Source: a virus
Strand: one strand, 5' to 3'
DNA length: 42,797 bases
IMG/VR virus record: IMGVR_UViG_3300010375_000029
Location: 1-42,797 of that record
The translations under genes and the position numbers were made by a program. Every line of letters begins with the position of its first letter. Position 1 is the first letter of the stretch. This document shows, one piece after another, positions 24,995-33,959 of the stretch. The notes beneath the pieces were generated by a model. It made no database searches. It saw only the letters and a list, made by a program, of their open reading frames with translations, and was not told the DNA's origin.

Positions 24995-27900
24995 CTAGGG
25001 CGGCATGTCGTCGTCGTAGAACGAGGTCGGTGGCGCCCGGGCGCTGTCGAGCGCGAGGTCGTCACGATCGTCCATCGCGATCACCTTGCCGTCGCTATCG
25101 ACGAAATCGTGGACGTCCTTGGTCAGGCGAAGCCCCGACCATTGCATCCCGTTGGACCGGCTGGTCTGATATCCCTTCTCGGTCATCGCCCTGGTGAAGC
25201 TCTTGTTCGACCACTCGCGTTGGCCCTGTTCGCCAGTGGCCTTGGCCCAGGCAACGAACACCTCATGCAGGCGCGAGGACTGTACCTTGCCCTTCTCGTC
25301 AGGCTCGGTGCACATGCGCAGGAAGCGCGCGATCGGGTCGCTAGCATCACGGTACTTCGCTGTTTCTTCAGTGACGCTGGCCGGCTCTATCAGCCCGTTC
25401 GTTAGATAATCGAGCAGACCGGCGACCAAACGGTTGAGCACGCCCGACGCTTCCTCAGCGATGATCTTGGCCGGCAGCTTGGGGTCTTTCTCGGGCCAGT
25501 CCGCCACGCCCGGCTCCGGCCGTTCGATATTGCGCAGCCAAGCTACCAGCTTCATCCGGCTCCAAATCCCGTCGTCGGTGTCGGGAATATCGAACCGCGT
25601 GTTGCCCATAATGATCAGCTTAAAAACCGGGATCAGGTTGAAGAACCCGCGATGCAGCATGCGAACCGACAGCGGATCGCCGCCCGTGACGAGCTTGATC
25701 AGGCCACTGTCCAGCTTCTCGTTGCGGCCCGGCTCGGCTGCACGCAGCAGGCGGACACCGCCCAGTTTTGCGAGATCGGGCGACGCCTGGTCGCCGCGCT
25801 TCTTTATGCCCTGATCGAGGAATGATCCGATGGGGATGTTGTCTGCATATTCACCGACGACGTGCTGCCAGACGTCGAGCGTGGTTCCTTTGCCGTTGCG
25901 CCCGCGCCCATACCAGAACCACATCTTCTGTTCGCCAGCGTCGCCGGTCAGCGTGTACCCACCCAACTGGTGAAGATAGCGTCGCATCTTCGCGTCCGGT
26001 TGCGCCCATGCCAGCATCTTGTCGTATCGAGGCGACGACATCGAAGGATCGAACACGACCGGCGATAACTTCGTCAGCATGGCCGCGCGATCATGGGGCT
26101 CCAGCTCGACGCCGGCGACGACAGACCCATCGGGAGCCTCGTCCCGCCAGAACCGTAATGTGCCGTTCATGACGTTGAACGCCATCGGGTCATGGTCGAA
26201 TTTCTCGATCGGCGCCGTCAGCCAGCGTCGCGCTAGGTTCGCTATTGCGATCGGCTTGCCGGCCGTCTCCGACTGACGGCCGAATATCGCGATCTTGGTC
26301 GACAGCAACTCGAACGACTTCCCCTTGGGTATCCAGCGATCGAGCCCGTGCGGATTGCCTTCGCTTTCTAGGTCGAGCTCATGCTCTTTGCCGGCGCGCT
26401 TCAATTCCCATCGGACGCCCGTGTCGGCGACGAACCGCGCCTCTTCCTGGATCGCGCGCACCGTCTCGAACACGGCCGCGATCACCTCGGCCGGAGGCGT
26501 CTTCTCGTCCTGGTCGAGCACCTTCCAGCGCCGCTCGTCCCAACCGAGCCAACCCTTAGCCGTCGTGAAACGGAAATTCGCGCCGAACCGGTCGCGGAAC
26601 CGCTCCGCAATGCCGAAGTCGGTCATCGGGTATTTGCCGCACTTCTGCGTCAGCAGCAGCGACGCGACGTCGAAGCCGCGCGCAATCCCGTCCTCTAGCG
26701 CCCGGTCGACGTCCTCGTGTTGCACGTCGGCGATCGTTTCATATTCCGCCCACAGCGCCTCTTTGACCGCGGTGATGTCGAGCAGCTTCGCCGCCACGCG
26801 CCGGCCGGCGCTGAACGCCAGCCGCAACACGGCATCCTTGGTCGGATCGAGATATTCGATGCGACGCGCCAGCCACGCGGCCGAGGCCTTCTCGAACCGC
26901 GCTGCGTCCCCCTCCGCCAGCCCCTCATCGGGTTCCACGGTTCCAGATTGGAAGGATTGTGAAGGTGACCGCTGCGCCGGGGGCGCGGGGGCGCGGGCGG
27001 CGCCAGGCGGGCGCGGCGCGTAGCGGCCCGCCTCGGCGCCGATATCGGCCATGTCACGCGGCGTGCCGATGCCCTTGACCAGCCCAGTGTCGATCGATCG
27101 CTGAGTTTTGGCGACGTCCGGCCACAATTCGGCGACGGCGTAGAGCGCGCCCTTGACCAGGCTTTCGGAGAGATACCCGGCGCCGACGATCGCGCCGAGC
27201 CGAATCGCCGCGGCCGATATTCCGTCATTGCGCTTGCCCTGTTGAAGCCGCTCGGCCGCGCCGATCTCGTTGTCGAGCGCCGCCCGGGCCCAGGCGACGC
27301 GCGCGCGCTCGACCGGATCGTCGGTGTTGATCTGCCGGCGCTCGGCCGAGGCCGTCGCCGGCGACGGCGATCGCGGCGTTGATTTCCGCTCGCTCTGTTT
27401 CGGCGCCCGCAGGATCGCGATCAGCTCGGCCGGCGCGTCCATGATCGCCGCGTCGTCGCGCCAGTCGCCGCGATCGAGCCAGCGATATTGGCCCGTCGAC
27501 GCGAACTCGACCGGTTCGAGGATCTCGCTTGGCGGCGCGATGACGTACCCACCCCGGCCGCGCACGTCGACATGATCGGGCAGGTTGCCCTTGTTGCGGA
27601 TTTCCTCGCCATCGGTCGGTTGCCGGAAATAGACGTGCACGCCGCCCGAGGGCGTGATGGCTGTCAGCGATCGCGGCAGCGGGCAACCCATCTGCTCCTC
27701 GAGCGCAGCCTTTAGCTCGACCAAGGTGAGCAGCCGAAGGATCGGCTTGCCGTCATCGTCGACCAGGACTTCGCCGGTCGACGGGTCGTGATCCTCCACC
27801 CAGCGCGGATCGAAATCGACCACGAAGCAGCCGTTCTCGCCAGCGGGGAGGCCGATCAGCGCGTTAGGGTAGGAACGCCACCAGGCGTTTATCCGCTGTT

Positions 27901-28093
27901 CGTCGGTTGTCGCGTCCTTGAGCCCGGTGCCGGTATAGGGCGCCTTGGCGCGAGGTGTCGCCATCTCGCCCGTCGAACGCTTTTTGTAGGGCGCGCCGTC
28001 ACACTCCCGGCACGGGAACACCGGCCAACCGCGGCGAACATACTGGAGCGCCACCTGCCCCATAGGGCTCAGCGGCGACGACGTAGCAGACAC
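24995..28093 (-). CDS. primase-polymerase/SF3 helicase (P4 D5-type)
   Basis: The 1032-residue replication protein has an N-terminal Prim-Pol domain (about 10-230) with the metal-binding VVDFDPRW and the GGVHVYF motif. A linker follows, then a C-terminal D5/P4-type SF3 helicase (about 600-950) with Walker A GRGRNGKGT and the FKLIIMGNTRFDIPDTDDGI sensor region. It would open the origin, unwind and prime phage DNA. The start is GTG at 28093 behind GGGGGAAG. The AACCCTTCC repeats lie directly downstream. Confidence 0.94.
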   Translation of the reverse strand: MSATSSPLSPMGQVALQYVRRGWPVFPCRECDGAPYKKRSTGEMATPRAKAPYTGTGLKDATTDEQRINAWWRSYPNALIGLPAGENGCFVVDFDPRWVEDHDPSTGEVLVDDDGKPILRLLTLVELKAALEEQMGCPLPRSLTAITPSGGVHVYFRQPTDGEEIRNKGNLPDHVDVRGRGGYVIAPPSEILEPVEFASTGQYRWLDRGDWRDDAAIMDAPAELIAILRAPKQSERKSTPRSPSPATASAERRQINTDDPVERARVAWARAALDNEIGAAERLQQGKRNDGISAAAIRLGAIVGAGYLSESLVKGALYAVAELWPDVAKTQRSIDTGLVKGIGTPRDMADIGAEAGRYAPRPPGAARAPAPPAQRSPSQSFQSGTVEPDEGLAEGDAARFEKASAAWLARRIEYLDPTKDAVLRLAFSAGRRVAAKLLDITAVKEALWAEYETIADVQHEDVDRALEDGIARGFDVASLLLTQKCGKYPMTDFGIAERFRDRFGANFRFTTAKGWLGWDERRWKVLDQDEKTPPAEVIAAVFETVRAIQEEARFVADTGVRWELKRAGKEHELDLESEGNPHGLDRWIPKGKSFELLSTKIAIFGRQSETAGKPIAIANLARRWLTAPIEKFDHDPMAFNVMNGTLRFWRDEAPDGSVVAGVELEPHDRAAMLTKLSPVVFDPSMSSPRYDKMLAWAQPDAKMRRYLHQLGGYTLTGDAGEQKMWFWYGRGRNGKGTTLDVWQHVVGEYADNIPIGSFLDQGIKKRGDQASPDLAKLGGVRLLRAAEPGRNEKLDSGLIKLVTGGDPLSVRMLHRGFFNLIPVFKLIIMGNTRFDIPDTDDGIWSRMKLVAWLRNIERPEPGVADWPEKDPKLPAKIIAEEASGVLNRLVAGLLDYLTNGLIEPASVTEETAKYRDASDPIARFLRMCTEPDEKGKVQSSRLHEVFVAWAKATGEQGQREWSNKSFTRAMTEKGYQTSRSNGMQWSGLRLTKDVHDFVDSDGKVIAMDDRDDLALDSARAPPTSFYDDDMPP

Positions 28094-28154
28094 TTACACT
28101 TCCCCCGGAACGCGACCTGGTGGCGGGTATTGGCCGACCCGCCGGCGGCTTCGA

Positions 28155-28310
28155 TTAACCTTCGTCGCCGTTCAGCAAGCTGATCAGGTAATCCGCTGAG
28201 GCTTCGGCATTCTGCTCGGCCGGCCAAGCGCCCGCCTTCGCGTTCCGGTCCCAAGTCTCGAACGCGTCGACCAGCTGGCCACGCGTGGTTGTCACAACAT
28301 CGTCGTCCAT
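28155..28310 (-). CDS. 51-residue hypothetical protein
   Basis: An ATG at 28310 with GGAGACGGAAC upstream opens a 51-codon frame ending TAA at 28155. The product is acidic (GQLVDAFETWDRNAKAG, then SADYLISLLNGDEG), of a type often found beside phage primases. It fills the gap between the primase and the next gene. The function is unknown. Confidence 0.62.
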   Translation of the reverse strand: MDDDVVTTTRGQLVDAFETWDRNAKAGAWPAEQNAEASADYLISLLNGDEG

Positions 28311-28350
28311 GTTCCGTCTCCATCGGGATCACCGGGTAGTCGCCGCCCGG

Positions 28351-28373
28351 CCTCGGCATTGCGGATGCCGAGG
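28351..28373. repeat. 9-bp perfect inverted repeat
   Basis: CCTCGGCAT (28351-28359) pairs exactly with ATGCCGAGG (28365-28373) around a 5-base loop, 2 bp from the stop of the 28376-28615 gene. There is no T-run, so it is not a classic terminator; it may shape the operon mRNA. Confidence 0.35.
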
Positions 28374-28375
28374 GG

Positions 28376-28615
28376 TTACGTCGGCGCCTCACCGGTTCGT
28401 CGGTCGCCGGCGAGAGGATGGGCATTGAGCCAGGTGCGCGCCTCGATCGTCGCAGCCGAATATTGGTGCCACGCCTGCCGGCGTGCGCTGTCGGTCAGCC
28501 GGTCGCGCAGATCGTGCGGCAGGCGCTTGAAACACGCTTTGCAGCAGGCCGCGCGGCGCCATTGCAGCAGGTTGCCGCAATAGCTGACCGGGCAGGTATG
28601 GGCGGCGTTTCTCAT
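28376..28615 (-). CDS. small Cys-rich zinc-finger-like protein
   Basis: This 79-residue protein has five cysteines in its first 28 residues (TCPVSYCG, CCKAC), followed by a basic helical part (FKRLPHDLRDRLTDSARRQ). The pattern suggests a small metal-binding domain. The ATG overlaps the stop of the DndC-like gene (ATGA). No family is named. Confidence 0.7.
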   Translation of the reverse strand: MRNAAHTCPVSYCGNLLQWRRAACCKACFKRLPHDLRDRLTDSARRQAWHQYSAATIEARTWLNAHPLAGDRRTGEAPT

Positions 28616-29817
28616 GTTCCGACCAACTCCCGAAAGAGGATCGGCTGGACGCTGCCGTCCCCGTAGACGCTATCAAGCCATGCTGCCGCGCTCGGCTCAT
28701 CGCCGTCCCATTTGTCGGGGAAGGTCCGGGCGGCGATCAGTTCGCGGATGCGAGCCTCTTCCTCATCGTTGATCAGGTCGACGCGGGCGCGGCGCTGGAT
28801 ATCGAGTATCTTGTCGAGCGCTTCCGCACGCGCCTTGAGCGTCAGAGGCCCCATCCGCTGCGGGTTTTTGGCGATGCTGCCATCCTTCAGCCGCTCGACG
28901 CCGCTTTTGCGAAGGCGCTGCTTGGCCTTGCGCATCCAGCGATAGAGCGGCTTGAGTTCGAGCAGCTGTGCCAGATGAGACCATGCCGGCATGGCCACGA
29001 TCACTTCCAGCGCCGTGTCCTTCTCGGTCAGCGGACAGCCGATGCAGCCGGTACGCGCATTGATCTCGGTCGCGTCGTCGCCGCCGTAGGCGTCCGCCAG
29101 GATCGACACCGGCCAGCCGCCGAACTCGGGCTGCGGCGCGTAGACCTTCAGCCAGTCCCACACCGTGCAGACGCGCCAGTGCAGCAGCGGTGCGAGGGTG
29201 GCGAGCCGGCCTTTGATGCCCTTCGCCTCGGGCAATACCTGCTGGTACCAGCCCTGGCCGCACTCCGCGCCGTCCTTTGAACACGACATGGATATCCGGC
29301 CGTCGCGGACTGCGCTTTCGCCTTCACGGACACCGGTGAGCATCAAGGCGGTACCGGGCAAGCCGGCGATCGCTTCGCCGAGCGCCTCGGCCATCGGCTC
29401 GACCTTGATCTGGCGGGTGCACCAACGCAGCGTGTTATTGTTCGGGGGCGGCACGCCGCGCCCGAGGATATAGACCATGAACCGCTTACCGAGCGGCGCC
29501 GTGACAACGGTCAGCTTGATCCAGTTGCGGGCGCGCAGCTTAGCCATGACGAGCTCGGCCGCACGCTGGATCGGCGGAAGCTCCTGCCGCGTGTCGACGT
29601 AGAAAACGTACAAGACCTCGGGCTGCGGCAGCAGGCCGGCATCGATCAGGTGAATGATCAACGTCAGCAACGCCGTGCTGTCCTTGCCACCCGACCAGGC
29701 GAGCGCGAAATGACTATGGCGCGGCCAGTATTCACGAAGCGAGGCGAGCGTCATCTCGACCATCTCTTCGTGGACCATATGGACGCCGCGGGCGAACAGG
29801 TTGTCGATCGCGGTCAC
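28612..29817 (-). CDS. PAPS reductase/DndC-like ATP-pyrophosphatase-fold protein
   Basis: The 401-residue protein has the PP-loop SGGKDST (about residues 42-48), YVFYVDTRQELP, NTLRWCTRQIKVEP, LTGVREGESAVR, a Cys pair (CSKDGAECG) and TGCIGCPL. The RWCT and later cysteines fit the iron-sulfur cluster of DndC, which acts in phosphorothioate DNA modification, and of PAPS reductases. No DndA, B, D or E genes are present, so a Dnd pathway is not shown. The start is GTG at 29817, overlapping the previous stop (GTGA); ATG at 29778 is the alternative. The adjacent helicase-methyltransferase suggests a DNA-linked role (inference). Confidence 0.85.
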   Translation of the reverse strand: MTAIDNLFARGVHMVHEEMVEMTLASLREYWPRHSHFALAWSGGKDSTALLTLIIHLIDAGLLPQPEVLYVFYVDTRQELPPIQRAAELVMAKLRARNWIKLTVVTAPLGKRFMVYILGRGVPPPNNNTLRWCTRQIKVEPMAEALGEAIAGLPGTALMLTGVREGESAVRDGRISMSCSKDGAECGQGWYQQVLPEAKGIKGRLATLAPLLHWRVCTVWDWLKVYAPQPEFGGWPVSILADAYGGDDATEINARTGCIGCPLTEKDTALEVIVAMPAWSHLAQLLELKPLYRWMRKAKQRLRKSGVERLKDGSIAKNPQRMGPLTLKARAEALDKILDIQRRARVDLINDEEEARIRELIAARTFPDKWDGDEPSAAAWLDSVYGDGSVQPILFRELVGT

Positions 29818-30077
29818 GCCGCACCATGAAGGAATGGAAGACCATGCATCGTCGCCGACGCCCAATCGAAAACGGTTGGCCGGGCCGCATCGAGCGAACC
29901 GAAGCCGTACAACGTCATCTCCGGTTGGCATTCGCCGTCGTCGGTAAAGGCGTGGATCGTGCCGTCAGCCTCGCCGTGAATGGTGAGATCGATGCCACCG
30001 ATTAGCCAGCACTCTTCGGGGCAACCGCATTCTTCGCTTGGCTGCGTCGAGCGAAACTCGATCGGGATCAGCGTCAT
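29814..30077 (-). CDS. small acidic Cys-containing hypothetical protein
   Basis: This 87-residue acidic protein has Cys residues in EECGCPEECW and one later (DDGECQPE), with beta-type segments (GIDLTIHGEADGTIHAF). The ATG overlaps the methyltransferase stop (ATGA). It lies between two enzymes and could be a partner of either. No family is recognised. Confidence 0.68.
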   Translation of the reverse strand: MTLIPIEFRSTQPSEECGCPEECWLIGGIDLTIHGEADGTIHAFTDDGECQPEMTLYGFGSLDAARPTVFDWASATMHGLPFLHGAA

Positions 30078-32770
30078 TCCGCCGCCTCCGCCTGCTCTTC
30101 GATCGCGAGCAGATCGAACAGGTTGGGCGTCGCGCGGCCGACGTCCTGTTCGCGCAACAGCTTCACGCCATCGGCAAAGTAATCCGGGTTCAGTTCGGTC
30201 GCGGCACCGCGCCGGCCGGCCTTCACGGCACGAAGCGGCACGGTCATCAATCCCCCGAAAGGGTCATAGACCAGGTCGCCGGGGTTCGACCAATTGGCGA
30301 TCGCGCGGTCGACGATATCGAACGGCAGCGGGCACAGATGCTGCTCGCGTCCCTTGGCGCTTTGCAGCGTATTGGCGCCCAGCATGCGGGCAACGTCAGT
30401 CCAGACTTCGGGATGCCAGCTTTGCACCGGCATCAGCGCGAAGTCCGTCGGGAGCGACCAGCGCGCCTCCATCGCCTCCATCAGGGCGACGTGGCCGTCA
30501 TGCTCGTAGACGGTCGAATACGACCAGCCGCGGAACAGCTGATAGAGCTTGTCCCACTTGAGCCCGACCAGGTCTTCGGGCGCCAGGACGCGGTTGACGT
30601 TGCTGCGCCAGTAGCCGGCCGCATCGGTCTGCCAGCGCGCCCGCGAATAGCCGGTACCGGGCACCGGCCGGGCGTCCATGTTCTCGACCAGCTTCTTGTC
30701 CCACGGCACGATCTCGCCGGTGTCGACGATCTGTATCATCGGCTTCGGCTTGACGACCGGCTCATCGGCGTAGCCGTTCCCGCGGTCGCTGGGCGCCTTG
30801 CGGAACAGCAGGAGATATTCGGGCAGGCCGACGCCCATGCCCGAGGCGTCCTTGCATTGCTCGCTCCACCCCAGCCGATAGGTGCCCGCATTCTCGCGCA
30901 CGACGTCGGTGACGATCGTGATCATCCCGAGATAGGCGAAACCGTGCTTGCGATAATGCTCGATGCAGCGCGCGTGGAACGGCTCGATCGTGCGGAAGCC
31001 GAGCCCGGTCATCCCGCTCGGAACGACACGATCCTTGACGTGCACCGCCAAGCGCCGCCCAGGCTTCAACCCGCGCAGCAGCTCTGGCGACAGGAAGTCC
31101 ATCTGCGCGAAGAAATGGTCGAGGTCGTCGGTGTGACCGAAATCGTTGTAGCTCGGGCTATACTCATATTGCGACCCGAACGGGACGCTGGTGACCATCA
31201 AGTCGATGCTGTCGGTCGCCAGGTTGCGGGCCTGCAACACGGTGTCGCCGCGCCAAACCTGCCAATCGGGCTGACCGTCGAACGTCGCGATCGTGGCCTG
31301 CTCGCAGTCGAGATCGGTACCGGTTTCGACCGTCCGCTCCAGCACGTCGCCAGCACCGTCGAGCCCAAGCCCATAGCGCCGGATGATCTCGCTCATCATC
31401 GCGCACATCGCGTCGTAATCGCGCCACTTGCGCTCCAGCTCGGCGCGCACCGCGCGCTCGGCTTCGGTGTAGATCAGGTCGATCAGGACGTCGTGCGTCT
31501 GACCGAACCGCTGCACCCGATAGATGCCCTGGATGAAGTCCCGGAATTTGAACCCGATGCCGAGGAATATTTCCCACCAGCAATGCTTCTGGAAATTGCA
31601 GCCGGCACCGGCGATCACCGGCTTGGTCGCAAGTTCGGGCGCGCCGCCATGCTTGAAGCGCTGGAATGCCTTCGATCGCTCGCCCGTGTCCTGCGATCCA
31701 TACACGGTGACGATGCCAGGGATCGCCTTTTCAATCGCCAGCCGCTCGCGCTCGAGGTCGTGCCAGATCAGGCGGTGCGCGGCCGGGTCTTCGGCGCGCA
31801 GTTCCATCATCTTCGCGATGCGGGCGTCGATGCTGTCGCGCTTCTCTCGGCTCGCCTCGATGACGCCGATCGCGTCCTTCTTGAGCAACAGGCCTTGCCC
31901 GGCCTTGTCCTCACCCGCGATCGCGTGATCGGCCGCGACCTCGTGCCAACGCACGCGGATTGGGGGCAGCGCATAACCTTCGTCGCTATGCCCGAGATCG
32001 CTCGGGCGCTGCACGAACGCCGCCCAGCTGTTCACCCACAGCCAGAACTCTTCGACCTTGTGCGGGTGGATCGTCAGGTCGTCGGCTTGCTCGCTGTTGC
32101 GCTTGAAGAAACGGGTCTTTGCCTGCCCCACGTCCATCACCTCGAGGAACGCGGCGTAGGCGAGCAATTCGACATATTCGTTCGGCGCCGGCGTTGCCGA
32201 CGCGACGAACTTGTATTTCAGGCCGGGAAACAACCGCATGAACTCGCGGAAGGTCTTCGTCCCGCCGAAACCGCGCAGGCAGTCCGCTTCATCAAGCGAT
32301 ACCGCATTGAACAGGCAGACGTCGATCTTGCCTTCGCGGACGCTCTCGAAATTGGTCAGAAACTGGCCGGCGAAGCCCGCCGCCACGGCCGAGAGTATCT
32401 CGGCCGTGGTGCGAACGAACTTCGTTTCAACACCGATCTGCTTAGCGTCGTCGTCGAACGTCCCTTCAAGGATGACGTTGAGCGGCGCGACGATCAGCTG
32501 CAGGCCGCCTTCGCCCAGCCTGATCAGGCGCAGGCACTCCAGCTGCATCACGGTCTTGTGCAGGCCGAAGCTGGCGAAGATCGCGCGCCGGCCGCCATTG
32601 ACCGCCCAGGTGACGATATCGCGGCAATGCGGCTTGAGCCACGGATGCACGTCGTTGGCGGGCACCGGCAGGCCGAGCGCGGGCAAAGTAATGATCTTCG
32701 CGCGGACGAAATCGAGATAGTCGAGCGGCTGGGCAGCGGTCGACGACGCGAGGGCGACGGCGTGCCTCAT
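30074..32770 (-). CDS. SF2 helicase fused to N6/N4-type DNA methyltransferase
   Basis: In this 898-residue fusion, residues about 40-450 are an SF2 helicase: motif I FASFGLHKT, motif II LDEAD, motif III ASATP and motif VI QGIYRVQRFGQ. Residues about 500-880 are an amino-methyltransferase with VTSVPFGSQYEYS in the place of the catalytic (D/S)PPY and the AdoMet motif DLVYDPFGGLMTVPL. Motif I carries His where Gly is usual, and motif IV is TSVPF. Related fusions occur in many phages and are annotated as DNA methylases. A likely role is modifying phage DNA, perhaps against restriction. The start at 32770 overlaps the previous stop. Confidence 0.88.
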   Translation of the reverse strand: MRHAVALASSTAAQPLDYLDFVRAKIITLPALGLPVPANDVHPWLKPHCRDIVTWAVNGGRRAIFASFGLHKTVMQLECLRLIRLGEGGLQLIVAPLNVILEGTFDDDAKQIGVETKFVRTTAEILSAVAAGFAGQFLTNFESVREGKIDVCLFNAVSLDEADCLRGFGGTKTFREFMRLFPGLKYKFVASATPAPNEYVELLAYAAFLEVMDVGQAKTRFFKRNSEQADDLTIHPHKVEEFWLWVNSWAAFVQRPSDLGHSDEGYALPPIRVRWHEVAADHAIAGEDKAGQGLLLKKDAIGVIEASREKRDSIDARIAKMMELRAEDPAAHRLIWHDLERERLAIEKAIPGIVTVYGSQDTGERSKAFQRFKHGGAPELATKPVIAGAGCNFQKHCWWEIFLGIGFKFRDFIQGIYRVQRFGQTHDVLIDLIYTEAERAVRAELERKWRDYDAMCAMMSEIIRRYGLGLDGAGDVLERTVETGTDLDCEQATIATFDGQPDWQVWRGDTVLQARNLATDSIDLMVTSVPFGSQYEYSPSYNDFGHTDDLDHFFAQMDFLSPELLRGLKPGRRLAVHVKDRVVPSGMTGLGFRTIEPFHARCIEHYRKHGFAYLGMITIVTDVVRENAGTYRLGWSEQCKDASGMGVGLPEYLLLFRKAPSDRGNGYADEPVVKPKPMIQIVDTGEIVPWDKKLVENMDARPVPGTGYSRARWQTDAAGYWRSNVNRVLAPEDLVGLKWDKLYQLFRGWSYSTVYEHDGHVALMEAMEARWSLPTDFALMPVQSWHPEVWTDVARMLGANTLQSAKGREQHLCPLPFDIVDRAIANWSNPGDLVYDPFGGLMTVPLRAVKAGRRGAATELNPDYFADGVKLLREQDVGRATPNLFDLLAIEEQAEAAE

Positions 32771-33333
32771 GCTGGCACCGCGCACCGCACGCGCAGACCA
32801 TGGAGCGGGCATTGAACAATGCCGTTCGCGTCCCGCGGAAACTGCGTCAGGTCAGCTTTCTGATGCGGACAGAGAACCCGACCATCGTCCAGCCGGATCG
32901 CTTCCGCCGGCGCGCCATAGGCGTCCTGCAGCTTGTGGAAGGCGGTGTTAAAGTCGGGCAGGACGCTGGGGTAACTGACATGCCGGCATTTACGCCGCAT
33001 CAGCTCCGGACGGCCTTTGGGCAATGTTTTACCACGATAGGTCAGTGGCGCCCCGCTCACCGCGATCACGCCATCCCTAAACCTGTCACCCTCCATACGG
33101 TGCCATCCGGCGCAGGAAGCCGCCCACGCTTCTTGCCGTGCCGTCAGAAATCGCAGGTCGAGGTGATAATGCTCATCAGCAAAATTAAAGAAGCGGGCAT
33201 CGGTGTGCTTGGGGCCGATCACCGGCCAATCGTTGACGCGACCGTGCCAAGGGTAGTCTTGGACGACCGGCACGAGATAGTACCGACCGACAACCGGCGG
33301 CTCGCGAAGATCAGAGAGAAGCGGAGTATTCAC
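32767..33333 (-). CDS. Rieske-motif phage protein
   Basis: This 188-residue protein has an N-terminal part with GRYYLVPVV, DWPVIGPKHTDARFFNF and YHLDLRFL. It ends in a Rieske-type signature: CPH, 17 residues, then CPLH (CxH-X17-CxxH), which binds a [2Fe-2S] cluster. I recall similar Rieske-tailed proteins in rhodobacterial and sphingomonad phages without known function. The start is GTG at 33333, overlapping the cupin-like stop (GTGA). The rest of the protein resembles no oxygenase that I recognise, so electron transfer or simple metal binding are both open. Confidence 0.8.
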   Translation of the reverse strand: MNTPLLSDLREPPVVGRYYLVPVVQDYPWHGRVNDWPVIGPKHTDARFFNFADEHYHLDLRFLTARQEAWAASCAGWHRMEGDRFRDGVIAVSGAPLTYRGKTLPKGRPELMRRKCRHVSYPSVLPDFNTAFHKLQDAYGAPAEAIRLDDGRVLCPHQKADLTQFPRDANGIVQCPLHGLRVRCAVPA

Positions 33334-33959
33334 GCCGCACTCTGCAGCGCGTCGATGACCACACCCCACAAGCCGGACTCGCTCATCTGGAACCGGTCGA
33401 AATCCTGGTCGAACGTCTCGCCATGCGTGATCAGCGAACTGGCATGGACAACGCCCTCGCTCAGCTTGCGCATCAGCGTCACGACGACACCGCTGTTCGG
33501 CGTCTCGTGATAGGCAAGCTCGGGCATGAAGTAGGTTTCGCCCGGTCCATAGGTCTCGTCGGACAGCGCTTGCACCGCTACGCGCCCGGTGACGAAGGAC
33601 ATACGCCCGCCCTTTTCGCTGCGCGGCCCGTCGTGCGAAATCAGGTCGTGCGTCCCTTCGGGATCAGGCGCGATCAGATATCGCCGGTTGACCTGCTCCC
33701 CGACGATCACCGTCGACTGGAAGCTGAAACGGTGATTGTGGATCGACGAATGGTCGAAGCACTGCCGGCGCGGCAGATCGGGATGCCAGACGTGGAGCCG
33801 TTGGTTTCCGGGCAGCTTCACCTGGATGAAGCCCAGCCCGTGCATGCTGATCTGTTCGGCGGTGGCCGTGAAGTCCCTCTGGTCGTCTGCCGGCCGGCAT
33901 CCGATCGAATGCGCCATCGTGCATGGATAGATCGCGTTGTGAATGCACCTGAGTGTCAT
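33330..33959 (-). CDS. cupin-like hypothetical protein
   Basis: The 209-residue protein has an alternating beta pattern with SSIHNHRFSFQSTVIVG (His-x-His), YGPGETYFMPELAYHETPNS and VVVTLMRKLSEG. These resemble the two conserved motifs of cupin beta-barrels, with His residues placed to bind a metal. The ATG at 33959 has GGGAG upstream and overlaps the previous stop (ATGA). Possible roles include an Fe(II) oxygenase, an epimerase or a structural barrel; none is shown. Confidence 0.68.
   Translation of the reverse strand: MTLRCIHNAIYPCTMAHSIGCRPADDQRDFTATAEQISMHGLGFIQVKLPGNQRLHVWHPDLPRRQCFDHSSIHNHRFSFQSTVIVGEQVNRRYLIAPDPEGTHDLISHDGPRSEKGGRMSFVTGRVAVQALSDETYGPGETYFMPELAYHETPNSGVVVTLMRKLSEGVVHASSLITHGETFDQDFDRFQMSESGLWGVVIDALQSAA

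Noticed and set aside
28612-29817. Sulfate assimilation gene (cysH) or a complete Dnd phosphorothioation system
   Set aside because: Placement in a phage early operon and the DndC-like Cys motifs argue against assimilation, and no other Dnd gene is present in the window.
30038-32815. 925-codon plus-strand open frame antisense to the helicase-methyltransferase
   Set aside because: Composition is that of a GC-rich antisense shadow, while the minus strand carries clear helicase and methyltransferase motifs.
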